DNA of 64,000 nucleotides from Metaphire vulgaris (GCA_018105865.1 CM030853.1:3714929-3778928); one strand, 5' to 3'. Counted from the first letter of the stretch, positions 10,364 to 21,571 are shown. The notes: generated from the letters alone by a model not told the origin. Program-made: numbers and translations.

Positions 10364-12688
10364 TAAATAGCTAAATATAGCTAGCAACATACTCTGCACA
10401 CGAAACATTCCGGATGCCATTGACGTTGGAGTGCGGTGAAGTAGTTGCTCAAGATCGCATTTCCACATCCACCGCATTTCGGAGCGAACGTACAGAAATA
10501 GTCATCCCTGTTTTCAGTTCAAACAAAACCAAGCTCTCGTCAATCACCATAAACTATTTCCAGACGACGCTAAACGAAAGCTTGTCAATCGAAGTTCAAA
10601 CGAGCACACAAAACAAAATATACGATGCGCTGTACGGTAATTCTGAAGAAATCTTATTTATCATATTTCATTGTTAACAATTCTGGGATGCTATCGATAT
10701 CGATAGTTTTAATCACTTCTACAGATCAGACACTGATATATATGACATGATAATGTGATACAAAAATTTAATCATAGCATCATAATAAGTTTATTTTATT
10801 TTAATAAGTTAATTTTATATAAGCCAATAAGTTAATTTTATATAAGTTATATAATAAGAATATATAAGTTATATAATAAGAATATTTTATTTTAACATTT
10901 TCAAAATTCAAAAGTATCACAATACATTTTATCACAATATTATTATACAATACATTTTATCACAATATCAATATACAATACATTTTATCACAATATTATT
11001 ATACAATACATTTTATCACAATATTATTATACAATACATTTTATCACAATATTGCAATCAATGAAGTACCCACAAAATCTGACAAAATGAATTCAGTACA
11101 GAACCTAGGCTTTCAGTAACGTCTTTTAGTAGTCCTGTACTCGAACGGGCATAGGCCCTGGTGCTGATCTCCATGTCCTAGGCAAACAGCGACGCAGGTG
11201 GCTTACGCCGTAAACTAGAATATCCTGCCATTGCTTTCTCTAGACCCACATATTACTTTCACAGCCTAATGCTGCTATCAATGTATCAATGCCTAAGGTT
11301 TGATTTGACTCAATCCCAAGACTGTCACCCATCCAAGTTGCCGTGTTAGCCTTGCTCATGCGATTAACTGGGCTGTGCAAATAGCCGGGACGTCTGATAA
11401 TTAATTAATCGTACGCACAAAACACTGGTTTGGGGTTTTTATGTTGTTATGCGATTTGGCGGGTTATGCAATTAAGCGGTATGCGATTAAGTGGGATCCA
11501 CTGTACCGGTAGTTTTCAGTAAGAAGTGCAAATTCGTGTCAACCACACACACCTAGTGTTTATTCTAGCCACCTTGACATTGGGGGGGGGGGATTTTGAA
11601 ATGTTTGGGGGGGACAAGGTCTGAGTCTCCACATTTTGGGGGGGAAATTTCCATTCCCCCAGCCAACATATAATTTTTTTGGGGAATTTTAAAACTTGGG
11701 GGGAAATTCCCCCAGAGAAGGCCTAGAATAAACAATGACACACACCTGCAGTAGGGCATTCCGTTCTGTTCGTGAAAACCTTCGTCGTCAAACGATCGCT
11801 GACACTGAGCACAGAAGAAGTGTTCCGGATGCCAGGTCTTGTTGAGTGCTGTGATGCACTTCTGAAATTCAACAGGTGGTCAGTGAGGTTTCATTCAAAT
11901 AATCTGCGCTCTAAACATTCAAAAGCCTGCCGTTTCAAAACCGAAACGACGCACAAAAATCAACATGCGATGGAATAAATCTGTGCGCGTTCACAAGACT
12001 AGGGTGAGGAGATAAGACCGGTAACCAGTGGCGTAGCCAGGATTCCAGAATGAGGGAGTAGGGGGGGAATTGACATTTTTGGATTTAAAAAGTCGGACAA
12101 GCAAAAAACGTCGTCCTGAAAGCGCTTTCAACTTTCTTGCATTCTCCCCAATTTCATATTCAAACCTATTCGCCCCCCCCCCAAACTACTCAACAGATCC
12201 CACGATTGGTCCCAGTCCGAATAGAGGGGATGGGGGGGGGGTTCAGGCTCCCCTTGAAAGTTTATTAATGATAACAAACCTCTAGAATGGCGCCCCCACA
12301 CAGTGCGCACTTCGGGGAAAACAGAATCTGATAGTCGTTCTCGCAGTACGGCACTCCGTCTCTTTCGAAGAAGATGTTTGTGCCGAGCTCTTGCTTACAG
12401 TGGCCGCATACGAAATGTTCTGGATGCCAGATATTACCGAGCGCCATCAGAACCTAAACAGATTTAATGTACTAAAACCTGGGAAGAATCTTCTTTTAAA
12501 ACTCTATGTGCCTAAATTTAAACTAAAATCTTGCGTGGCAAAATTCAGTTTACATAATTAAGATATCGATGGTGCGGTATTTATAACGCTGAACAATGAT
12601 GTTGATGAAATGATTACAAATCCATATGAAATTCTGGCTGGCTGGTTTTCTTCATAAATACAATCCAAAATCATTATGCAATCAATAT

Positions 12689-12774
<86 letters not shown>

Positions 12775-14087
12775 AATAATACTAATGTTAATACTAATAA
12801 TAATAATAATAATTTTAATATTACTACTATTAATACTACTATTAATAATAATGTTAATAATAATAATATTATTATTATTAGGTATTAGAAATGTTAATAT
12901 TAGTCTGTAATTATTAAGAATATTAATGCGTTTCATATAATACTAATACTAATAATAATAATTATTAATAATATTTATTACATCATAATAATTAAATTGT
13001 AATAATATTTGGGGTTTAAGAAATGTTATATAAGAATGATACTACTGTTAGAAGAAAGATGGGTTAACATTCTACAATATAGTCTCTTTATTTTAATTTA
13101 TTTATGAAATGATAGATATTAAATTTTATTAAGTTATTTTTTGTTGTAATTACACTGTTATATTTTAATTGGCCTTAAAACACATCACAAAAATCCTTGA
13201 CTATATTAAATGCCAAACCTAATGCCGTTTCGGACTGATCGGTTGGCTTGACCTGGCTCTAATGCTAAAAGATTTGAGACACCATAGGTCTGATGCCTGA
13301 GCATTTACGATATAGGCGCTATACAGTTTTGATTGATTGACAAATTGATACGGGTACTAATTATGCGAATCTGCCGACAAAATTCCGTACCTGACCCACG
13401 ACAGTCTTCTTGCAGGCCGCACAATCTCCCTTAGGCAGAGTCAGAATGCCCTGCTGGCTCAGATCATTGCCCAGCTGATTCAACATTGTCTCGAGCTGAC
13501 CCTCGCCTACGTGGCCACCGTCTCCCTCCTCCTCCTCCTCCTCCCTGTGGGAGAACTCCGTGCATTCCCTGGGTGACGATGACCTTCGAAGTACTCTGAC
13601 CCTGCGAGTACACGGTCGACGGCACGGGATGCCCGAGGGTCGACGGGCTCGGCTGGATTATCGTCTCGCGAGGACCAGGCGAAGCGCTTCCCGGAGCGGC
13701 GCCGCCGTCGATGTCGCCGTGTCCGCTCTGCGACACAGAAAGGTGTCCGCTCGAAGACTGCTCCTGCGAATTCCTGAATCCAGCAGCAGCATCAGTGGAG
13801 TCTCCAGATGCCTCTCCGGTGGGAACGACCGGTACTTGTATCGTCTTAACTGGCCGAGCATAGAGCTCTTCTCCGCCAATATTTCCACCCTTGCTCATCT
13901 GAATCAACAAAGTTTGACATAGTTAGAGAATACTAAAAAAGTTAGACAAAGTTAGACATACTTAGAGAATTATTATTATTGTCTTTCAGATCTGGTCTTA
14001 ACATGTGCCGGTAATGTAGCATTCATGCAGCATCTCTTATACTTCTACTTCGATTGATACCCTTGAGTATTAGAAATGGTGCTATAG

Positions 14088-14135
<48 letters not shown>

Positions 14136-17100
14136 TTAGACAGTCAACATCAAATTTTACTGCTTAAAGCCAAGCGGTACCAACTCCCAAAAATCATAAA
14201 AATGCCACAACTAATAGTAACGCAAATTTGATCGTATAATTCTTAATGTGTACGACAAATCAACTAACATCAAATTCTGAAAACGAAGCCATCAGTTCCT
14301 CCAGGTCTTTCGAAGCGGACAACGCTCGGCCGGGCGGCAGACCGGCCCCTTGCACCGCGCGTTGTCACCGTCTCGTGGATGATAACTTGCTGGTGTTGCT
14401 CGACCGGCTGAAGCGGTTGTCCCGTTGCCAGTTGTAGGCGTTGATGTTGCAATGGTTGAGATGCAGCCTGTTGCTGTTGTTGTTGTTGTTGTTGCACTGT
14501 TGTTGTTTGATTCGTGAAATGCTGCTGAGGCGGCAGATTCACCACGGAATACGGCGGCTGGTTTACCGTCCGCTCCTCCTCAGTGTAGCGCTCCGTAACG
14601 GTCTGCTTGTAATCACCCGGACCCAACAAGTCGTACTCCTCTTGGTCTTGACCTTGACCCTGCGGCTGGATCGCGGTTTGACCGTGCTGTTGCATCACTA
14701 AGGCATCCGGCAACCGCCTCGGCTGCAGCTGTTGCACCTGCTGCTGTGTCGACCGGTGTTGCTGTTGCACTTTAAGTGGCTGCTGTTGTTCCGGCGGTTG
14801 TACTTGGAATGTGGTGCCTGCGGCGCCAACCGCGTACTGGTCTCCTGATTGCAGTTGATGTATGGGAGGTCGCTGTACGTTGGTTGGCACAACGTTGTCC
14901 TGAAGGCCATTGGACAGGTTCTGTGATGTACCAGTGATGAGCGTATAACCAGCGACAGAACTCTGCTGCGGAACATAGGACCCCTGAAGCACTGTGCCGT
15001 GACACGAGTCAAATTCGTCATAGTTGCCACAGCTTGCATTTGGTTGAATTGGCCTAAAACAACAGGAAATATATTAGTAAATCACTCAAACTCAAGGCAC
15101 ACCCCAATATCTCCAGCATAAGGCAAAATAATTAAAATAAATCTGCTCTTATATGATTTTAGGACATTTCATTATTATAAACCACACTAGCCTACTAGAG
15201 ATTTGTCATATCAATTAATGGTAAATAGTAATATATATATATATATATTACTATTTATTATATTATTTATTATATTATTGTATATTTAAAGTCAAAAGCT
15301 TTCACAAGATGGCAGTGGCGGCTCTAGAATTTGGCAAGTGGGGGGGCGTTGGGGTGGCAACTTCTAATCATTGGGGTCCAACCATTTGTTGTTTAATGTA
15401 TGTAGCATTAAGTGTCGGGTACCAACTGGGGGGGCCAGGCACTCAATTATTATTATTATTAATTTTATTTTATCGTCCGTTTCAAACACATAGGTATTCA
15501 TCGGGGACGCCTCAGACCACAAACCGCAGTGCTCATCGGCAACTCAATAGGAGGGGGGCACGGGCCCCCCTGGCCCCGCCGGTGGAGCCGCCACTGCAAG
15601 ATGGTCATTGTGTTACATAAAAAGATGAAGCAACCAGGCATGGGACTAGTGAGGCTCGGTTCTCCCAACTGCCACTCAACCCCCACAAATTTAGGACCTT
15701 TATACTTTTCAAAATTTCATAATAAAATAAGTATCAGTCTTCAGCCCTCCAATTTCAAAATTCCTCGCACAGCTACTAGATCCAATGATACAAATGGCTT
15801 CAATTCATCATGTTTAATAATTATTTTGTACATCAACAATTTTCTAAATCCCTTTTCTCAATAAAATGTAAAACCAAAAATTTCTGCAAATCACTACCGG
15901 TACACTTACGGTACAATAAGCTTTGGAATTTCTTGATCCCTCTGTAAAGTACCACTCCTTGAAGCCGGCCTCGATCCCAAAGTTCCAGATGGCTGCGGAC
16001 TAATTCGGTGGTTTCCCAACGTATCTACATCAAGTCAAGCCATAGACGCATGCATAACAAATTTAGCTTTAAACTTTCAACTCAAAAATATCTCTGAAAA
16101 TTAAGCCGAAAATATATCTAAAAAATAAACACCACATACTTAAAAACTTAAATCCCATGCTGTACATATAAAAAGTACTTCTTATTTATGCTAAGAGTGC
16201 AATCTGTGTCTACAATAACTACTACAACTACAACTACAACAACTACTACTACTAGAAGTAGTACTACTGGTTAGCAACATTACTTTAGGTATTTAAATAC
16301 AAATTTGAAAACCAATATAGAAACTATTTAAATACAATAATGAGAGAATCGGTAAATATGAAACTAACATTCTAAATGTTGTGCCAACATGTAATGTATC
16401 TGAGCTATATAAACTCTGACTAAATATTACTAGTTAAATATACAACTTTTAACTAATGGGTGAAATCATATACGTTACAGCACACCACACTAATTTCCAT
16501 AGACCAAACAACACAGTCATACTCACTAGCAACTGCATGATAATAATGAAGAATTTGCCTTCAAGAATCTTATCTCTAGCATAATACCCCTTAACTGGGT
16601 ATTTAACTGTAACTCAATGTAAAATGGACGGATATATCCGGGGTCCCCAGTTAAGGGGTATAAAGGAGCTCCAATCGAGCCAGTAGAGCTCCAATTTCGG
16701 AGGCAAATGCTAAATCCCTATAGATGTCACTGGATAAGCAGTTGACAATTAGCGATTCCAAAGATCACCAGGAATTTGCCACAACAGACTAATAGATCAG
16801 AACTTCAGTTTAACTTCCAACTGTGTGGGTGGAATCAATTCAAAATCTCAACAGGCAATAATAATTATTCTTGGTTCTGTTCAATCTACTTCACACTGAA
16901 TGTTGATGACTATTCATTCATTCATTCATTCATTCATTCATTCATTCATTCATTCATGCATTCATTCATTCATTCATTCAAAGGCAATGTGGTAATACAC
17001 ATTGGACTGTCAAAAAGCTAACTAACTAACTGAAAAGAAAGATGGATGTTATGGGGGCAGATAATCCAAGGGCACGTGCACAGAAAATGAGAATGAACAG

Positions 17101-17859
17101 AAGCCAAAATTGGGAGGGGAATTGCTCTTACTTTATGATTAAAGCTCAGATTTTATCAGCTATTGCTGCCATATAAATGTTTCATAGATGAGAATTGCTA
17201 TAGGATGCTCTTCCCCCTGTCTGCATCTTTTGTGCTCAACCTCTTTGTCTGACTTTCCCAACTGACATTACCAGCTGAGGAGGAACAGATCTGCCTAATA
17301 ACAGACAGAACAACGTGCACTAGATAAACTCCCTTCCCAGAGGTCAATGGAAGTTCTGCAGTGGCAAACCCAAGTACAAAACGAAGATCCAGAATAATCT
17401 TGCATCAAACAAAATAAAAGCATACATCTATAAAATTATACAATTTATACAATTGGAATATTACACATTTTCCTAAATATTTGGACTTTTTAAATAATCA
17501 CTTTTAAAAATTGGTCTGTCAGAAAATTGTAGGCATAGGGATAACGTCAACCTATCCCATTGAATGCTTTACATTATATCAAGGTGTATATGTATGTCAA
17601 AGTATGAATACATAGTAGCCATGTTCTAAATTTCATTTAAAATTCCATTGTTACTAGTAACCATTTTATTCCTCATCCAGTGCCAAACATTACCTACTGC
17701 TTTTTCAGTCAACAAAACAAACTTATTGGATAATTTCATATACATGTAGATGTGCCAACTTGTAACAACAAGTTTATGTATATTTCATATGCAACAGCAA
17801 ACCAAAAACACACACTAGATGGCAGGACAGGTAACAGATAAAGGTCAAACCAAAGGGCC

Positions 17860-17942
<83 letters not shown>

Positions 17943-18044
17943 TAATCAATCAATCAGTCAGTCAGTCAGTCAGTCAACCAATCACCTTCTATGGTGCCAG
18001 GTTTTAACTACCTTTGCCAGGCACATAGCGCTATACAAATTGAC

Positions 18045-18119
<75 letters not shown>

Positions 18120-19228
18120 TCAGACTCCATATGACTGCCATTCAGGCTTGCAGACCATCAGTCCACACCATTTCGCATCAAAGTCGAGCGCAAATGGAAA
18201 GATTTCTGAACGTATTAACAAAAAAAGCGCAAGACTCACTCTGGCTCGTCTTGTCCACCTCTGTGTAAAATTTCGCCGAACTGATGTCGTTCAAAAGGCT
18301 GTCCAACTCCGACAGGTTGCTGCTGAGTCGCGACGGCTTTGGCACGCTCGGCGACAACTGCGGAATTGCACCACCGGCAGACTGGGAAGTGTGGTTAAAT
18401 CTTGACGGACTTGGGCTGACTGACTGACTTCGTTGACGTTCGTCGTCATCGTTTCCATCTTCTGTATTGTAAACGCTTTTTGAGATTGTGATCGTCGACG
18501 AATATACCGGTTGGCCGGGACTTCGTGCGCGATAATATTCCTGTTTTATAGAGGCACACGAAAGAATCTTTATTTGCATAGCAAGATTAAGCAGAGGATC
18601 TATTAATCTAATCGAATCATCAACTTCTATAGCGCCGCTTCTTAATGCATAGAAGCATAAGACACCGAATAACTATCGCACACGATCCAAGTCAAAATCC
18701 AGAATATCAGATCGGACAACAGTGTAATGTAATGTAATGTGACAAAATATTTGTATAGCGCCTCTTCTGAAAAATCACTCAGAAGTGTTCCCACAGCAAA
18801 TTATTGTATAACAGTGGATAGATAACAGTGGATAGATAAGCTGGCTGAAAACGATGGGCTTTACTGGTAATCTTGTTCAAGAAATTCAATAGTGAACTTG
18901 CAAGGTACATATGCGGAGGTAATAATGAGTTCCGGAGTTTGGGGAGGCCACCGAGAAAGCACGAGTAATACCAAGATATGGCCAAGTATTGAGGATAATT
19001 AGGAAGATAAATGAAACGCCTACAGGAAGTGTTCAATCGATTAATATTAAAATCACCAAAAATAAATTCATTTACTTGTGATTCTAAATGTTAGCCACAT
19101 TTCTTGCAGTCCTGCACTCAATATTGATAACAAAAGTTCTCAAATGCAACAGCTGCATAAAGATTTCAGGCATTATCTGAACAAGAAGGCAAGACAAAGA
19201 AGAAAAAAAATGATGAACAAAGTCAAAC

Positions 19229-19273
<45 letters not shown>

Positions 19274-20823
19274 AAATAAATAAGACATACAGCTTTAATC
19301 ATACAATGAAAATATTTCAATCTTAGCCAAACTTAATGCATTAATCAATTTAACTAAGGGGCTGTCCATTAATTACGTCAACAATTTAGGGGGGAGGGGT
19401 TTGAAAAAGTTTGACAGTTGTTGACAGCGGGGAGGGGGTCAAGAGAAGTTGACGTCAACAATTTCACTTTTACAAATAATCAAAAACTAGGAAATTTCAT
19501 GGAATACTACTTATTATAATGGAAAAAGCATGGCAAAAAGGTCATAACCATCACATTTTGACACTCGGACGAGCAAAAAAGGAAAAAATGGTCATCTTCG
19601 CAAAAAATATTAACCTTGTTATTGGGACCTGTCATTGATCTGGAGGGGGTCAAAAGTTTTTGACGTAATTATGGGGGTGGTTAACTGAAAGTTTACAGTT
19701 GTTGACAAAAGGGGGGGGTCAAAACTGCCCAAAAATTGTTGATATAATTAATGGACAGTCCCTAACTCTTCTGTTCGTCCTGAGGTTCTGTTAAAACTCT
19801 ATGTTGACAAGGAGAAATCATCAGGTCCTCCATGCGCCGATGATGTTCAATTCCTCATGCCTCCCTGCTGACATGGATCGGCACGAGTCCGTGTCAGCGA
19901 TTGCATAACCAAGATCAATCATTGGACTGAAGCCAACCGCTTAGCCTTGAACCCCAAATTAAGTTTCTGTACCTTTGCATTTGATCTAGCATTCCAAAAT
20001 AGACGGTCTTCCCGCCAAGGCCATCATTTGCACGGCAGGGCGGATTAGAGCGATCCGACGATACCTACCATTGACAGCAGTGAGGATCTGGGAGATTGCA
20101 GTAACAGTATTCTCCTCTGTAACTGAACCGCCTGCAGATGATTCTGAACGCGTCTGCTCGTATGAAGCCAGTGGTAAAAGACAAGCTCCACTGGTTGCAT
20201 GTTACAGAGCGTACAAACGTTGTTGGATGACTTTTTCCCATACTTCGAATTTCCATAGGATCATAACAGAGCGTCGCCTTCAGCTGAGGTCAAGTACTGC
20301 GGGTCCACCTGTTCCTCCAAGTCAAAGACGGCCAAATTTGGAGAAAGATCCGTCACCGTGGGAATCCATTTTATGGAACTTGTTACCAGACGAAGTAACT
20401 AAAGAACGAAGCCTGATTCGCTTTACAATAAAGAGCTTATTTAAGATTTACACTTTCAGGCCTGACTTTAAATAAGCGCTATATAAGTTGACATATTGAC
20501 ATTGACATAACTCGATCAATTGAGGTGCAGTTAAAACCTTCAAAAGTATCTCCTCCATGCTTATCAATCATAGAATCACTGTAGAGTGAAATTTAGACAA
20601 ATTAAACTTACCTTTGCATCTAGCATTCCATCTAGGCCATCATTTGCAGGCAGGGCAAGCAGTGAAGGATCTGGGGAGTGCAGTTCCTGGCTTCTGTTAA
20701 GAGACGAAATCCTCGAAGCCAGTGGTGAAACGGTTGCATGTTCCGTGGTTGTCTGCGTTTCCCATCTATTTTCGTAGATATTTCGCGGCGTAGCAGACGT
20801 CTCCAAGTCTGCTAAAATGGCAT
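9432..20823 (-). CDS. PXN: Paxillin-family focal-adhesion adaptor (whole gene, eight recognised exons)
   Basis: Paxillin is a cytoplasmic scaffold at integrin adhesions. Its LD motifs bind FAK, vinculin and GIT/PIX-type partners, and its LIM domains target it to adhesions. Read on the minus strand, the exons are 20823-20612, 18540-18240, 16024-15910, 15053-14269, 13898-13391, 12453-12280, 11861-11746, 10507-10393 and 9698-9432 (the last two carry LIM3 and LIM4). Phases agree at every junction I checked. Visible motifs are LD1 (DAILADLE), LD2 ([11 protein letters not shown]), LD4 ([12 protein letters not shown]), LD5 ([12 protein letters not shown]) and four LIM domains with the HPEHF/HPECF signature, ending in FEKLFG, close to the family's FLKLFC. 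LD3 was not found. A long glutamine-rich segment lies between LD2 and LD4. The usual tiny first exon (MDDL) was not located. Two exons show a one-base frame discontinuity. Confidence 0.93.
9699..10392. other. Paxillin intron between LIM3 exons
   Basis: It contains a long (AT)n at about 10298-10366. Sequence around 9840 and 9963 shares CAGTAAAATTCTGCCCAA in opposite orientation, so a small inverted-repeat element may span about 9830-10070. Confidence 0.6.
10393..10507 (-). CDS. PXN: Paxillin exon: end of LIM2 and LIM3 core
   Basis: The acceptor is gaaaacag and the donor GTATGT follows TGC AGA (phase 0). It encodes [19 protein letters not shown] and then [14 protein letters not shown]. The HPECF variant matches LIM3 of the family. 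The next exon begins ECYAPF in frame. Confidence 0.95.
10914..11056. repeat. 28-bp minisatellite, about 5 copies
   Basis: The unit contains ACAATACATTTTATCACAAT followed by ATTATTAT. It lies in a paxillin intron. Confidence 0.9.
11120..11285. mobile_element. SINE-like fragment related to 54.8 kb
   Basis: It shares CAGCGACG(C/T)AGGTGG and GCCATT(A/G)CTTTC followed by AGACCCAC with 54795-54920, in the same order. It is decayed and has lost the promoter boxes. Confidence 0.55.
11340..11503. mobile_element. pogo/Tigger-like MITE, left-truncated
   Basis: Its interior (GCGATTAACTGGGCT, AACACTGGTTTGGG) and right end (GATTAAGTGGGATCCACTG, followed by TA) match the full copy at 29126. Confidence 0.75.
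11554..11737. mobile_element. hAT-like MITE, family B, inserted in a paxillin splice donor
   Basis: The ends are TAGTGTTTATTCTAG (first base mutated) and CTAGAATAAACAATG. The flanking 9-mer ACACACACC is duplicated (11545-11553 and 11738-11746). The right copy includes the last exon base and the GTGTGT donor of the LIM2 exon. Confidence 0.88.
11746..11861 (-). CDS. PXN: Paxillin exon: LIM2 core
   Basis: The acceptor is gaatttcag. The donor GTGTGT lies inside the target-site duplication of a MITE. It encodes [20 protein letters not shown] and HEQNGMPYC, ending in phase 2 (AG), and the next exon supplies G to make Arg. LIM2 is the adhesion-targeting region of vertebrate paxillin together with LIM3. 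Confidence 0.95.
11862..12279. other. Paxillin intron with MITE fragment
   Basis: From 12026 the left end CAGTGGCGTAGCCAGGATT of the family seen complete at 37734 is present, running into C/G-run sequence to about 12245. No right end is seen. Confidence 0.65.
12280..12453 (-). CDS. PXN: Paxillin exon: LIM1 core and start of LIM2
   Basis: The acceptor is tgtttag and the donor is GTTTGT, both phase 0. It encodes [19 protein letters not shown], then [14 protein letters not shown] and the LIM2 opening [10 protein letters not shown]. All expected zinc ligands of LIM1 are present when joined to the preceding exon. Confidence 0.95.
12454..13390. other. Paxillin intron, AT-rich
   Basis: It holds (CTA)n at 12687-12773 and degenerate ATT/AAT repeats to about 13000. 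At about 13245-13345 is a LINE-type 3' end (GGCGCTATACAGTTTTGATT, then GATT repeats). Confidence 0.7.
13391..13898 (-). CDS. PXN: Paxillin exon: linker, LD5 motif and start of LIM1
   Basis: The acceptor is gattcag and the donor is GTACGG after GGT CAG (phase 0). It starts [16 protein letters not shown] in phase with LD4 and continues through a Ser/Gly/Gln-rich linker. It ends with LD5 ([19 protein letters not shown]) and the first LIM1 cysteines ([11 protein letters not shown]). The upstream frame and the LD5 frame differ by one base. The switch fits best in the GGA repeat at about 13525-13545, where removing one G from a GGG gives a Gly run that continues into DGGHVGEG. Confidence 0.85.
13899..14268. 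other. Paxillin intron with (ATT)n
   Basis: The (ATT)n at about 14090-14134 directly follows GGTGCTATAGAAG, the LINE 3'-end motif. There is also a short direct repeat of AGTTAGACATA near 13915-13970. Confidence 0.7.
14269..15053 (-). CDS. PXN: Paxillin long exon: Gln-rich linker and LD4 motif
   Basis: The acceptor is gttttag and the donor is GTTAGT after GAA TTT GAT (phase 0). The first ~240 codons are rich in Gln, Pro and Thr, with a poly-Gln run near 14470-14500. The exon ends in LD4 ([15 protein letters not shown], about 14269-14313), the FAK/GIT-binding helix. LD4 is not in the frame of the Gln-rich part. Its frame has a TGA upstream near 14.36 kb, so one extra base between about 14.31 and 14.36 kb is implied. 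I found no small intron that would fix this. Either the assembly has an indel or this allele is broken. Confidence 0.82.
15313..15596. mobile_element. hAT-like MITE, family A, with internal insertion, in a paxillin intron
   Basis: The ends are CAGTGGCGGCTCTAG and GTGGAGCCGCCACTG. The 8-bp duplication CAAGATGG is perfect (15305-15312 and 15597-15604). It is about 95 bp longer than other copies because of an insert at about 15445-15540 starting with (ATT)n. Confidence 0.92.
15910..16024 (-). CDS. PXN: Paxillin small linker exon
   Basis: A 115-nt exon with acceptor gatgtag and donor GTAAGTG. It is phase 1 in and phase 2 out, which matches both neighbours. It encodes a basic, Ser/Pro-rich linker (for example [16 protein letters not shown]) between LD2 and the Gln-rich region. 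It has no domain. The evidence is the splice sites and phase match, so confidence is lower than for the LIM exons. Confidence 0.75.
16025..18239. other. Large paxillin intron
   Basis: It contains a 72-bp palindromic element (16587-16658), (ATTC)n at 16911-16980, (AATC)n at 17861-17950, and a LINE-type 3' end AGCGCTATACAAATTGACAA at about 18026 leading into (AAT)n at 18043-18118. The rest is AT-rich and unremarkable. Confidence 0.7.
16587..16658. mobile_element. 72-bp palindromic repeat, copy 1
   Basis: The ends are CCCCTTAACTG and CAGTTAAGGGG, with core GGACGGATATATCCG. The same 72-bp unit is at 23887 and 34959. The flanks here are ATA and TAT, not TTAA. Confidence 0.8.
18240..18540 (-). CDS. 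PXN: Paxillin exon with LD2 motif
   Basis: The acceptor is ataaaacag, followed by GAA TAT TAT in phase 0; the donor is GTGAGT in phase 1. The exon encodes [15 protein letters not shown] near its start, with a tyrosine in a paxillin-like setting, then an acidic and serine-rich stretch. It ends with LD2 ([17 protein letters not shown]), the family's FAK- and vinculin-binding helix. It follows the LD1 exon in frame. Confidence 0.9.
19357..19763. mobile_element. Non-autonomous DNA transposon with AGGGRCTGTCC ends
   Basis: The ends are AGGGGCTGTCCATTAATTA and the complement of AGGGACTGTCCATTAATTA. The interior has several GTTGTTGACA and GACGTCAACA segments and G runs. The target duplication is unclear (TAACT on both sides). 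Confidence 0.75.
19800..20515 (+). pseudogene. Decayed L2/CR1-like LINE 3' part mixed with paxillin-exon-like blocks
   Basis: Interrupted frames read [33 protein letters not shown] and a C-terminal [12 protein letters not shown], which align with the better copy at 32.2-33.0 kb. It ends GCGCTATATAAGTTGACATA, the LINE 3' motif. Between about 19970 and 20215 are blocks matching the paxillin LD1 exon at 20612-20760. Confidence 0.7.
20612..20823 (-). CDS. PXN: Paxillin exon with LD1 motif
   Basis: The acceptor is cttgattttcag and the donor is GTAAGT. The exon opens with AT, so a phase-1 upstream exon ending in G would give D-A-I-L-A-D-L-E. This matches the position of the vertebrate exon 1/2 junction, where MDDL is followed by DALLADLE. 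The rest (about 65 residues) is Ser/Thr-rich, contains a possible NIYENRW phosphotyrosine site and ends LDAK in phase 0. Similar blocks recur in a LINE remnant at about 19.97-20.22 kb. Confidence 0.88.
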
Positions 20824-21282
20824 CTGAAAATCAAGAAGTTATATACAATACAGACGCTTTGTTTACACTTTCAGGCCTACAGCAAAGGTTAGTTGTAGTT
20901 ATCAATGATGATGCACAGTGGACGGATGTGTGGACAACACTCTACAACCATCATCACCATGTGCAGACAACTTTGACTCCTTCAACTCAAAGGTTGGCAG
21001 CCACTATCTGTCTCAATATGAATTGGTTATCAGCGGTGGGGAATGCACAGGGGGCGGGCCGGTAACGTAATATGTCGGACGTATTAACGTATTATGTATG
21101 ATTAACACATCCTAAACCCTGAAAAAGGCTGATAAGCAAAAAAAGGTCATCATCAGTTTTTCACACTTGCTAGGGGCCCGTGACTGACCTTCTGCACAGG
21201 GGCCCGGAATTTCTCTCTCGGTGGGGGGGGCGGTCTAGTTATAAGCAGCTCTTTTCATCACTCCATAGTTTTCAATTCCCCT

Positions 21283-21345
21283 CTACTCTTTGAGATCATC
21301 GATCCAGGTTCTTCTTGGTTTTTCTTTAGTATTAGCGTCTGTCAC
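21283..21345 (-). pseudogene. Short LINE C-terminal fragment
   Basis: On the minus strand it reads TKEKPRRTWIDDLKE and stop, the common PRRxWxDD segment near the end of non-LTR element ORF2. Too short to assign. Confidence 0.55.
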
Positions 21346-21571
21346 AAGAGCCGACCCAAGGAACAAGGCAGGACCATGTCCGAGCCCTTGATGCCATAAG
21401 AACAATGAGAAAGAAATGGCCCCACACAACATTGGCCTTGCCACAGCGTGGATGGGGGGGAGGGTGAAGAACAGAGAATTATGGCACCCAACTCTGGAAA
21501 TAAACGGAAATAGGAAAAGAGGTCGTACTCTAAAGACTTGGGTATATATAAATAAATAATATATATATATA

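Larger units (their letters stand above)
10508..11745. other. Paxillin intron rich in repeats
   Basis: From left to right: AT-rich sequence, a 28-bp minisatellite (10914-11056), a SINE-like piece (about 11120-11280), a pogo-like remnant (to 11503) and a family B MITE (11554-11737) next to the donor of the LIM2 exon. Confidence 0.7.
18541..20611. other. Paxillin intron with LINE remnants and a TIR element
   Basis: At about 18728-18775 a (ATGTA)n/TAGCGCCTC block is a minus-strand LINE-type 3' end (GAGGCGCTATACAAATATTT). (AT)n is at 19229-19270, a TIR element at 19357-19763 and a LINE remnant at 19800-20515. Confidence 0.7.
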
